Origin: Sipunculus nudus
Taxonomy: Eukaryota > Annelida > Sipuncula > Golfingiida > Sipunculidae
Length of the DNA: 64,000 nucleotides
Direction: 5' to 3'
Assembly: GCA_026874595.1 (NCBI GenBank)
Contig: CM049312.1
Location: forward strand, 68,230,929-68,294,928
Shown here: positions 51,684 through 61,457 of the stretch, piece by piece
Numbering within the stretch: the first letter of the stretch is position 1
How the letters are laid out: each line of letters starts with the position of its first letter
The notes under the pieces: model-generated
The model's input: the letters and a program-made list of their open reading frames with translations, nothing else
What the model was told of the DNA's origin: nothing
The model's database searches: none
Program-made: the position numbers and the translations under genes

Positions 51684-53100
51684 ATGCAGAAGAAGAAAAT
51701 GCTGTCTATGCTTGTATTCTGGGCTGTCATGTCCACAAGTGAATGCATAGGTAGGTATATCAAACAGAGTTTAAAATTAGGAAAGATATGTTAATGTCAA
51801 AATATCGAATAATTTCAAAGTCCAGATAAGTAATTTCAGAGTTTTTGCACACGTTTGCTGAAAATTCTGATGAAAGTTTACGTTAATCCCATGCGCAAAT
51901 CCAAAGTTGAACATGACCGGCACTTAATTTTTAAGGAAAATTAAATCTTTATATTGGAGATGTAATACGGTAATATATATAATATAACAATACATTTTCT
52001 GAAATATGAAATATGATCTGAATTAGTATATTTTCTCTGGTATTTTTGTACATTTCCTTTCTTATAGTAATTCCTATGTTATCCAAACAACTTCACAGTT
52101 CCTAAGATGGGGAACGACCAAAATCTCTCTTGGGTATTTTTATTTACTGTCTTTAATGTTTGGGTTAATTGATAGATGTTTCCTTATTTAATGTCCTCCA
52201 CTTACAGAGCAGTCCGGTTTGACCTGTGAAACAAAAATAGTACAGCTGTCTTGCCCACGTGATTGTGCAATCCGCGTCATGTCTGCGTTTTATGGACGGA
52301 AGCGAATGGATCTTTGTCACCATCCTGATCCAAAGTCAGTACGGTACTGTTCGGGGATAAATGTTGTAACATATTTCCAGCAACTATGTGATGGAAAGAA
52401 TAACTGTTCCACGAGAGCTTCCAATGATATGATGGGAGACCCTTGCCAGGGAATAAGCAAATATCTGGAACTTACCTACACCTGTGAACAAATTGGAGGT
52501 CAGTAAATGATGTATAAGAAAAAGTATAGACTCTACATGTTTCAGGCGGTGACAAGGGAGAATATTACAGACACGTACAGTATATTGAGACATGGTGTGT
52601 ACCCAATAGCAGCTGTTAAAATACCAATAAACTATTCAAAAGGTGTAGACAAATGTCAGAGAGACGTATATTTTAAATATAAGAACGCGCATAATGATGG
52701 GTATGGTTACAGTAAAATCTTTGGGGTCTCAGTCCTTACGGCGTATCAAATAAAAATAGCACTAACATATGCATTTCTCTACCTGTCATATTTTATTAGT
52801 TAACTACCTTGGCCTGAAGAATTTTATGACACAGACACCTGCATATATGCTTCCTCTATAGTTTAGTTATTTTCAGATATTGGCAAGATATTTGACGATT
52901 ACCGCTACTGCCGAGTTGATCAAAACAAAGGAAATCTAGGGAAACATCAAGGTCTTATCAGGTACGGCTTGCAGTGTGCGAGGGAGCCTTGCTGTAATGG
53001 ATTCTCACTCACTTCATCGTCATCTGGTGACTTCAAATGTGATCTATGGTTTGTTAGGGAGAATCTAACGTCTCCAGTCGTTCAATATCAGCGATGTTAA
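51684..53100 (+). CDS. Secreted SUEL (rhamnose-binding) lectin with C-terminal PAN/apple domain
   Basis: Join 51684..51750, 52208..52498, 52877..53100: 582 nt, 193 residues plus stop. Both introns (457 and 378 bp) are phase 1, with donors GTAGGT and GTCAGT and acceptors CCACTTACAG and TTATTTTCAG. Exon 1 starts MQKKKMLSMLVFWAVMSTS, a clear signal peptide. Exon 2 (residues 24-119) is a SUEL/Gal_Lectin domain: LSCPRDC, the AFYGR motif, LCDGKNNC and the closing GDPCQGISKYLELTYTC, with nine cysteines against the usual eight. YGR and DPC are the segments that contact sugar in characterised rhamnose-binding lectins. Exon 3 (residues 121-193) is PAN-like: LQCAREPCCNGFSL and KCDLWF, ending QRC and stop. 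The architecture mirrors the minus-strand genes with a different middle exon. Extracellular carbohydrate binding is inferred from the family. A second ATG at 51699 is an alternative start. An upstream 5' UTR exon cannot be excluded. Confidence 0.88.
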
Positions 53101-54758
53101 ACTAAAGAAACACTGTGAACATGTTATCTCTAATAGGTTAAATATTAATGCTTCCAGGCTTCTTTGTTATGTTCGCACATTCATATAAGGGTTGGACGAG
53201 ACCATAGCATTGTTCAACTGGTACAATTACATTAGATTTAGTGATTGCATTCAGAGTGTCCTTAGAAATGAGTAATCGAATCCAGCAGTCCCCACATATA
53301 TTTAAAATGAACATTTAAAGGGACTGGGTATGCATATGGAACCCGACCAGACGCAATGGGTCAGAACTGATTGGAGTGACTTATTGGACACACACACACA
53401 TGTATATGTTGCTTTCCAGTTGTACTTGTGTGTGTCCACAAATCTGGCCTTTATTAACTCACCATGGTGGCATATGCTCAGTTTAAGTTTTATTAAATGA
53501 CATATCAGTGCTGGTGTTTTTTAAAACATTAAACTTATTAATTTCACATTTTTATTTAATACAAAGTTTCCTGCAAAAAATCAGTCAATTATAATTATGT
53601 TTCTGAAAATTTAAAATTTAAGGCCAGGAAAAACGAGTCACTCGTTAAGACATTAGCAGACAGAATGATAAAGTTTGAAGTTGGTTAACATTGAAATAAT
53701 AAATCTGATATCAACATTTTATTTATAATTTTACCATACAAATCCAGGTGCTCATGGCATAAAAAGGAGCTTTATATGTTTTATGATATTTGTTGAATAC
53801 AAAACACATATTTTGGCCTAAATCTTACACAAACATTGTTTTACATAATATACATATATATGTATGTCCTTATGTAGCACTGAATAAGATATCAAGCGCT
53901 TGGGTCTTTCTCATTAGGTTTATATAAATTTAAAAAATTAATAACATTCTTCGTGCCTTTCAGTGCCTGAGTTCTTATCGTCATAAAGTCCAGTAATATA
54001 ATGCAGATGAACATTGATACGACGAACCCAATGGCTATATTCCAATATCCTGGGCACGCTCTGCTTCAGTCGGCTCGATAACATAGTTTTCCCGTTGTTC
54101 TGAAAAAAAATTACATAGCTAATTTCCGGCAGCTAGGACCGTAATGTTCATTGAGGTTAATTTATCATTGTTTTGAGATTTATAACCTCACATTATCATT
54201 AATTATTTAATACCTCCGTAGGACATAGGAATAAGTCATACAGCTGTCTCATACGACACCTTATGTCACTATGATTTAAAATGAACTGGAGACTCTTGTC
54301 TCTCAGAGTACAGAGACTTTAATCTAACTTTAACAAACATGACAGCATTTGAAAGGTCATAATATGATATGACCCACTTGTGCACTCCCGGACTGGGGGT
54401 TCCCAGGGGCCATATGACGTGCAGACGGATATACCGCTGGTAGCGCCACCCAACAGCATACTTTCAAGGGAACAGCTATATTTCATAACAGTTTCCAAGA
54501 TATTTCACTTGCATTTATGATCATATCATTCCATATAGGTAACGGTGGGCACAGAACCTCTGAAACCAAAATTAAATTCATCAATACGGGGATCTGTACT
54601 AATGAACCACATGTACGAATGAACTATAAAGTCTGTGCATAAATATTAGTCTTTTTAATTTTTTTTCATATAAAAGTTCGTTTTTTATACATTGATTATT
54701 TTTTATTTCGTATTTGTTATCCACCTGAAGTATACGCAAAAACACACATTCCTCTCCC

Positions 54759-54761
<3 letters not shown>
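53101..54761. other. Downstream of the SUEL-PAN gene, mostly featureless
   Basis: An AATAAA lies near 53696 but its use is unproven. A minus-strand frame at 53892-54066 could encode a membrane segment and is listed separately. Otherwise no gene is seen. Confidence 0.5.
53892..54066 (-). other. Candidate exon encoding a single membrane helix (uncertain)
   Basis: A minus-strand frame ending in TGA reads CPGYWNIAIGFVVSMF, then ICIILLDFM and a basic tail (TIRTQALKGTK). That is a plausible transmembrane helix with a short cytoplasmic end. A TTTTTTTTCAG acceptor-like site lies about 50 bases upstream, but the frame from it meets a TGA; an inner CAG site at about 54068 would avoid the stop. No partner exon is known. 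AT-rich DNA often gives hydrophobic frames by chance. Confidence 0.2.

Positions 54762-54839
<78 letters not shown>
54762..54839. repeat. (TA)n microsatellite
   Basis: About 38 uninterrupted TA dinucleotides, the longest TA tract in the window. Confidence 0.95.
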
Positions 54840-54841
<2 letters not shown>

Positions 54842-54914
54842 GACCTGCGGAAATGCAGTCTTTTCTAGGAGGTCACACAGAATCACAGGTTCGCAGCAGT
54901 AGAATTTCTGTCAC

Positions 54915-54947
54915 CTGATGAAGCGATGAGGCGAAACCGGCGGTATT
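54915..54947 (+). other. Hammerhead-ribozyme-like core sequence (imperfect)
   Basis: CTGATGA (54915-54921), an 11-base possible stem II, GAAAC (54933-54937) and a short ACC-GGC-GGT hairpin followed by A follow the order of the hammerhead core. An extra A after CTGATGA breaks the usual pairing next to it, and the flanks do not form a good stem I. It may be a decayed retroelement-associated ribozyme or a chance match. Confidence 0.25.
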
Positions 54948-54978
54948 CACTCAGATCTTAATCACATGCCTTAATACA

Positions 54979-55200
54979 TACAGTGAAACTCCTACTTGCG
55001 GACAACTCAGTAAAGCGGACAACTCACTAATGTGGACACTAAATCTCAGTCCCTTCAAATTTGCCTCTGTTTAACATGAACTCAGTAAAGCGGACAACTC
55101 ACAATCGCGGACAACGGTCAAATTTTCCCGTCCCGCCTTGGTTTCTAGCACATATAACGACCCTCTAAGGCGGACAGACATCGCGAGTACCATTTTTGTT
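54979..55200 (+). mobile_element. Tigger/pogo-like transposon end (fragment)
   Basis: TA followed by CAGTGAAACTCCTACTTGCG and then four or five reiterations of GCGGACA with ACTCA. This is the usual look of a Tigger/pogo (Tc1-mariner) terminus in a TA site. No matching inverted end is seen in the next kilobase, so only one end appears to remain. The limit at 55200 is approximate. Confidence 0.4.
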
Positions 55201-57473
55201 CATATATCTGCCGGCAGATGGCGCTCCGAGGTCGTGACCTCGTATGACCTGTTTTGGTCAAAGGGACGTAGCTCGAGGAAAGCGTAATTTGATGATCTTA
55301 CATGTGAATGTACAGTCGAAATTGCTGTATATATATTTCTATAAAGGTGATTTTTTTTCATTTTGGCTAAATTTAAACGCTTGCCAGGAAAACCATCCTG
55401 GCCACAAGGGCCCTCTGTTTAATACGTTATTATGGTTCTCTGTTAAAGTACATACTGTCCACATTCAATTTTCTTCCACAACAACACTGCGCAACCAGAG
55501 ATGCGAACTTACGCATGCGCAATAACTCATCAATAAAAAGTAGAAACATGAAAGAAGGAACACTGGTTTGAAGCTTGGACATCTTGATTCGTCAAGTGGT
55601 ATGCGCTTTGTTGATGTTTTGAACCACTGAACGCGCCAGATGCAAGTTTATTTAATTTCGTGTACAGGAGTAAGCAAACGAATTTAGAAGGAAACTTTGG
55701 CAGACAGCATGATTAACTGAGGAGGAAACCTATGGTTCAAGAATATTAAACATATCCTGACATTCGAAAAGGTCCCTTTATGACTCTGGTGATTACGTGT
55801 CAGTTGTATGATAACATCTCATCAATGATCGTTCCAATAGATAGATTCAATATAGACTTCAACGATGCCAAATACATGTTCTGAACATAAATATGACGTT
55901 TTAACGATAATAAAAGTGATAATAAAACGAGACAATGTGATTATTGCACATGATGTCGGCGTCGCCAAACAGCCGGTTGGTCTATCGGAATGAGCCGTTC
56001 ATCCTTCAGGACGTTTCTAACTGCTCGATATTTTCATATATACATTCATAATATTATATATAATATATCATGCAAGTATTATAGCCTTTCATGATTTCTT
56101 AAACCCATACGTTATTGGCAGAGCGTCTGACTGGGAACCGTCCAACTGGGACCCGTCGGACTGGGACTTGTCCAGATGGGATCGAAAAAATCCGACCCGT
56201 CTATCTGAAACCCGTCCATTTGGGATGACACCACTCTGGTAAACAGCTCCAAACAGTAAATGTTGCTTATTCTGAAAAATTTAGGGCTTTAACTGCATTT
56301 ATACACATTTCTTAAAAGGGATCTTGTACTTATGGAAACACATTTTCCTAGGTTCTTACTTTTGCAGTCATTGGTCAATTTATAACAAGATGATGTTTGA
56401 GCTACTTACCTTCGGGTAAATGCAATATCAAAATTAAAATTAGTAAAAATGTTGGTGTTTGAAACCAATTTTCATGCCTTTGTTTGGTCTCCATTTCTGT
56501 TTAAAATCTGAATGCAAAGACACTCTTTAAAACTAATGGAAACCTTTTGATCCCGTTACTGTGGTAATTATTATAAATACGTTTCCTATGTCAAATTTTT
56601 TCCAGTCCTTTGTAGTTATATACCAACGCATGGACAGCCTAAGTCTACCAATGTCTCTCGCATACTGAGGTTTTGTGTCTTGATACCGCAAATAATGTAT
56701 TGTCACAGTAAATCATTAAGGTTGACATCTGTATAAAAGGGTATTGTCACGATATCAATAAATTTTTACCAGGAAACCGGTTATCGTCTTGCGACAGTCA
56801 CATGTATTCATCGGTCGGTTAACAGTGTTGCGTGGTCTATTTAATATGAACGAATGATTGACTAGGGTTTGATCAGTTCGTTATTCTCGATTGGGCATGA
56901 CCCGCTGTTCGATAAATTTTGAAGCTGTTTACTGTTTGTACATAACGACATTGGTGAAAATCTGAAATCATTACTGAGGGTGTAAGGTGGACTGTCAATA
57001 CAATATTGACTCAATTACGCTCCTATGTGTTCACTAAAAATTCCCAATACTGAACTCCTTCTGAAGGCTGTTAAGGCATATCTGGTCTTACTCGGCTTAT
57101 GAGCGTTAATAAAAAGCTGACATAGAATTCGGATAATATATCTCTTATAGACATCACCTTAACATTATTCAACTATTGCTAGAAATTTTTGTACTTTATG
57201 ATACAGAACGGTGACCTACAATAAGAGACCTTTTTTTATGAAAAACGAAAATATAAAATAAAAATGTCTAAAATTCTTAAATGATTACGTTACAATTTTA
57301 GTTTATTATTAAAAAATTGACGATAAGCTAATGACTTCACAATTCTTTTTTTCGCTCAAACATCGTTTTCCTTACACAAATATACCTACAGTAGAATATA
57401 CCTGAAAAGTACTGATAATATCCCTGGACACATTTTATGAATATATATATATATATATGAATATATATATATA
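55201..57473. other. Intergenic, no supported gene
   Basis: Only the short 15-bp repeat at 56126-56182 stands out. A 93-codon plus frame at 55244-55525 has no motif. 56250-57400 shows nothing recognisable. Confidence 0.5.
56126..56182 (+). repeat. 15-bp minisatellite
   Basis: Nearly four units of the pattern GACTGGGACCCGTCG. The plus-strand frame would read SDWEP-SNWDP-SDWDL-SRWDR, and degenerate units continue to about 56220. The flanking frame is short, so coding is unlikely. Confidence 0.7.
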
Positions 57474-57576
57474 AGATTAAGATTGTATTGATTTATTTAT
57501 TAGCTTTGTATGATCATTCAAGGCGAGACTAACTCAACATATGAATGAAAAAGTTAAGGGATGTGGCTCACGCTTA

Positions 57577-57634
<58 letters not shown>

Positions 57635-57786
57635 TTTTTATATTATAGCACAGCCTAGCTAGGTTCACATGTACACATGTACAAGATTAAGATTGTATTG
57701 ATTTATTTATTAGCTTTGTATGATCATTCAAGGCGAGACTAACTCAACATATGAATGAAAAAGTTAAGGGATGTGGCTCACGCTTA

Positions 57787-57840
<54 letters not shown>

Positions 57841-57992
57841 TTTTTATATTATAGCACAGCCTAGCTAGGTTCACATGTACACATGTACAAGATTAAGATT
57901 GTATTGATTTATTTATTAGCTTTGTATGATCATTCAAGGCGAGACTAACTCAACATATGAATGAAAAAGTTAAGGGATGTGGCTCACGCTTA

Positions 57993-58048
<56 letters not shown>

Positions 58049-58092
58049 TTTTTATATTATAGCACAGCCTAGCTAGGTTCACATGTACACAT
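57474..58092 (+). repeat. Three tandem 206-210-bp units, each containing a (TA)n tract
   Basis: Units start at 57474, 57684 and 57890 with AGATTAAGATTGTATTGATT and end with ACATGTACACATGTA. Outside the TA tract they appear identical by eye. The length differences (210 against 206) come from TA number. Such identity means very recent expansion or an assembly artefact. Confidence 0.9.
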
Positions 58093-58639
58093 TATCCGTA
58101 CATAAGATATTTAAATAAATCTGCAACTGATTTTTTTTCTATTTACATATTTTAACTTTTAATAGACCAGACATCGTTGAAATATGTAATACCAATGGCT
58201 AATATAAAATGGAACGAAAGAGGCGTTATTAAAACTGATAATTAAAAATAGCATGCCCTGTGCTATTTAGATATTGTACAAACACGCACCAATAACGCCA
58301 TGTGTGTATATTTGAATAATTGAGAAGTAACATTTTAACCAAATGTTCCATGTGTTTTTGCCTAACTATCCTGAAATTCCATCAAAATCCGTAATTACTT
58401 TATGAATAATGTTGCTAATAGACAGACAGACATACAAGCAAACAAACCACTGCCGCCAAAATCACCCCCCTCCCCCCCCCCCGCGTGTGTAATAAATTTA
58501 ATTTATGCAACATGCCTTCGTGCGAATGTGAATGTCCCATTCGCCGTCAGTCGACCTGACTTACCAAAATTTTATCAAACCACAGATAATCTCAGAGGAG
58601 GAAAAAAACTTTTTTCAAACAACCAATGAATCGGTCGAA
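58093..58639. other. Intergenic, no supported gene
   Basis: Contains a poly-C run near 58466-58481 and nothing else recognisable. Confidence 0.5.
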
Positions 58640-58915
58640 CTATTAAAACCATGGTTATCATGGTGAGATACACTGAATGATAAAAATCAACATACCTGTA
58701 AACCTTAAAAACGGTGATCTTGTAAAGGGTCTCCGCTTTTTTGTCCACTCAACGGAAAAGTGCTCCCTATTAAAAGATTTATGTGGATATGTGGTCCGCG
58801 CTTGAATTTAAAGTCTTCACCTCCTTTTGACAGAGTAAAGTTCCTTAACAGGCGATATAATGGAAATAGGGTCCCGTGGGGATTACAGGTCACCTCGTGA
58901 AAAATCGTGAGGAGA
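58640..58915. repeat. Dispersed repeat, unoccupied copy
   Basis: Matches 59400-59467 plus 60625-60850: shared AACCATGGTT, AAATCAACATACC, then CTTCCTTTTGA-like and AATGGGGATTA-like segments. In this copy neither of the two transposons found in the other copy is present, so it serves as a pre-insertion reference. Confidence 0.6.
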
Positions 58916-59399
58916 AAAATGTTTTGCTGAACGTTTGTAGAGGGTTAGGGTAAAGACATATCAATAGTCCATTTCATTTTGGAGGTAATAAGAATCACCA
59001 CAATATATATTTTATTATAACCCATTATGACAAAGGACCATTCTTTTGTCCCCGTGTGGAAGCCACCTATTCGTATTTATTTGTTCTGCCACTCGCAAGG
59101 TGAACTCGTGTTACTGAAGCATGACAGCTAGGGTTCACACATAAAACGCATACACAAGAACAGATGACTGATATAAAAGGATATTCTGGTGGACTTCTGT
59201 ACGCCCTGACTACATATTCTAATTTGTTATTAATTTAAAGATGTACTGGTGATATTTTTTCATGTTTCACCGTCCTTACAGACAACGGATCTTAACAAAT
59301 ATATGTGAACCCCAACCCACCAGCCCACCCCATCCAACCCGAATGATTATTAAGTTGTGGTGCTTCTTTTTGAAAAAAAAAACTTCATAAAACACATGC
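58916..59399. other. Intergenic, no supported gene
   Basis: No motif or element end is recognised. Confidence 0.5.
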
Positions 59400-59467
59400 C
59401 TTGGCTGAACTTTTGAAACCATGGTTTTCATGGAAAGATATTTTTGAATGTATAAAATCAACATACC

Positions 59468-59743
59468 CAGGGGCGTAACCAGACCTGACCGTCCGGGGGG
59501 CAATTCTCAAGAGGTTTCCCGATTCTTTACTTTTTTTTCTTTCTTCCCTTTCTGCTTTTTCTTTTTCTTTTCTTTTCTTTTCTTTCCTTTCTTCCTTCCC
59601 CTTCTTTTCTTCCTTCTTTTCCCTCTTTTCTTCCTTTCCTTCCTTTTTTTCCCTCCCCGATTTTTTGTCCCCTTCCCATTTTTGGGGGTCCTGGGAGGGG
59701 GGAGGCATGCTGCTCCCCGGCCACCCCACTGGTTACGCCGCTG
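59468..59743. mobile_element. hAT-like MITE (276 bp) with a polypyrimidine core
   Basis: Inverted ends CAGGGGCGTAACCAG (left) and complement CAGCGGCGTAACCAG (right), one mismatch in 15. The flanking 8-mers AACATACC (59460-59467) and ATGATACC (59744-59751) match at six of eight positions, as a decayed 8-bp target duplication would. Ends starting CAG plus an 8-bp duplication fit hAT. The interior (about 59520-59690) is almost pure C/T on the plus strand, which creates long lysine/glutamate- or phenylalanine-rich frames that are not genes. Confidence 0.65.
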
Positions 59744-59756
59744 ATGATACCTCTTA

Positions 59757-60621
59757 AGGCGCTGTCACACTCTAGCGTATAGAGCCAGCGTATGAGAAAC
59801 GTATCGAATATTTCGAAAAATTGTTTATACGCACAACTTTTCAGCGTATGAGGTCGATTTTCGGTTAATGACTGTTAGAGTAACGTGAGCCTAGCGTACC
59901 GTCAGCGTATGAGTAGCGTATGAGTAGCGTATACGCATAGCGTATGTCAGCGTATGTGATGTGATGTGTATTTGAGTTGGACGTATACCGACGTATGAGT
60001 AACGTATATCAGCGTACCTCCGACGTATGAGAAACGTATGCGGAACGTCAGCCTAACGTATCAGGAGCGTACACCGGGGGGGGGGGGGTATAAAAGGTGG
60101 CAGCGCGCGAATTTCTTCATTCCGCCTTTTCGCTGGAAATACGCATGTAATACGCATGGGATAAGTTGGCTGTACGCTCAGAACACGTTAGGCATAAGTT
60201 GAGTACGTTAGACTGTCGTTAGAGCTACCATCATAACGTTAGCAATTCGTTAGACACACGTCAGACACACGTTTATTATACGCTCCTCTAACGCTAGGTT
60301 TCCTGACCCACTCAATTTCAACGTATGAGAAGCGTACTCGACGTATGAGTAACGTACCTTCAGCGTACCTCTAGCGTGTTCAGCGTATGAGGAACGTATG
60401 AGGAGCGTAAAATTTATACGTCGGCATACGCTGAAAATTTTTGTGCATGTTCAAAAATTGTTTTGGCCGTCAGCGTACATCAGCGTACACCGACGTACCC
60501 CGGCGTACTAGAAACGTATTCCAGCGTACCCCTAGCGTGTTTCAGCGTATGTCAGCGTATGCCCAAAGAGTCCATACGTTCCTCATACGCTGGCTCTATA
60601 CGCTAGAGTGTGACAGCGCCT
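59757..60621. mobile_element. 865-bp TIR element with 40-bp perfect ends and more than 30 CGTA-type reiterations
   Basis: The ends are a perfect 40-bp inverted repeat beginning AGGCGCTGTCACACTCTAGC, extended by seven more bases after one mismatch. Flanks are TTA on both sides (59754-59756 and 60622-60624), as for PIF/Harbinger 3-bp target duplications. The interior repeats short words such as AGCGTATGAG, AACGTATGAG and AGCGTACC, mostly in the plus orientation and at least 30 times. A TATAAAAGG box follows a poly-G run at its middle. No transposase frame is present. It sits five bases from the hAT-like element. Confidence 0.75.
60089..60097 (+). promoter_or_regulatory. TATA-box-like site inside the TIR element
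   Basis: TATAAAAGG follows a run of about 12 G and precedes GTGGCAGCGCGCG. This is a good TATA match in a GC-rich setting that is unusual for the window. No gene starts downstream within the element, so function is unproven. Confidence 0.3.
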
Positions 60622-60624
60622 TTA

Positions 60625-60850
60625 CCCATAAGACATTTGTCAAACGGTGGTCACATCACTGGACTCGGTGCCCAGTGTTGACCAAACTGAAAAGCCCTCG
60701 CATTGAAAGCGGATTCATGTGGTCTTTGGATTAAAAACCTTTACTTCCTTTTGATAGAGAAAATTCCTTTAGAGGCGTTACAATGGATATTGGGGATCAA
60801 TGGGGATTATAATGGACCCGCGTGACCTCGTATTGCACGGAAATGCCTTT
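60625..60850. repeat. Dispersed repeat, right half of the occupied copy
   Basis: Continues the repeat interrupted at 59467 by the two transposons. It shares CTTCCTTTTGA, GAGAAAATTCC-like and AATGGGGATTA segments with 58750-58890. Confidence 0.55.
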
Positions 60851-61345
60851 TGGGCAGGACAGGCGCTTAGGCCACGGTCTTAACAGGCCAGTGAAAATCC
60901 CCGGGGCGCCTTCTGAAAAAGCGTCACAGGCGCGGAGGACCTTACAGCAGAAATGAAATAGGGGCACCTAATGGGGAAATATTAAAATTATTATTTATTC
61001 AGCTTAAAAGGGCATAATCCCGCAAAATAAAACAACCTTGTCCTAGAAGAGCACACTACCGACACGTCTGCCGAATTTGAAGAGTCAAATCAGAACGGAA
61101 GCAGGTAAACCGTGGTCTAGAAAAAAACCCAACTCCGTATTAATTATATAGACTAGCAATTACCAATGCTACGCACGGTTTTGGGCGAGCATTTAGTTCT
61201 GATGTCAAATAGTCTGTCATAGTTTCATGTCTTGGGTGTGCAATGTTACTGTCTCTTTGAATCCGACATTTGGTATGTGTTCTGTCTCTGAGTTAACCTT
61301 GTGTCGGAGTCTGAATGACCTGGACGAATACGTTCTTGTCCGAAT
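60851..61345. other. Intergenic, no supported gene
   Basis: Partly GC-rich repetitive DNA related to 62950-63150 (CGCGGAGG, AATGGGGA). No coding motif. Confidence 0.4.
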
Positions 61346-61457
61346 GGTGGAATGTCTTCGGACAAACCCGGAGCATATATATGTCAAAAATCACGGCAAA
61401 CCGTAGTGTCAGCGGAGACACAAAAAATTCACACAAATCGCGTTACGCTATTAATAA
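61346..61457 (+). repeat. Dispersed repeat copy A
   Basis: GGAATGTCTTCGGACAAACC and about 90 following bases recur at 63206-63324 in the same orientation, with about 80 percent identity by eye. Confidence 0.65.

Noticed and set aside
52507-52803. 98-codon plus frame between exons 2 and 3 of the SUEL-PAN gene
   Set aside because: It lies within the intron, is separated from exon 2 by an in-frame TAA, and carries no recognisable domain. The splice sites around it are good.
55222-55245. Nuclear-receptor-like inverted site GAGGTCGTGACCTC
   Set aside because: Half-sites are spaced two bases apart instead of three and no gene starts nearby, so a chance palindrome is more likely.
57474-58092. CRISPR-like regular spacing of repeats
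   Set aside because: Units are about 208 bp direct tandem repeats containing a TA microsatellite in a eukaryotic context, with no unique spacers.
59385-59744. Overlapping 65-114-codon frames rich in Lys/Glu or Phe
   Set aside because: They are the translation of the polypyrimidine tract inside the hAT-like element.
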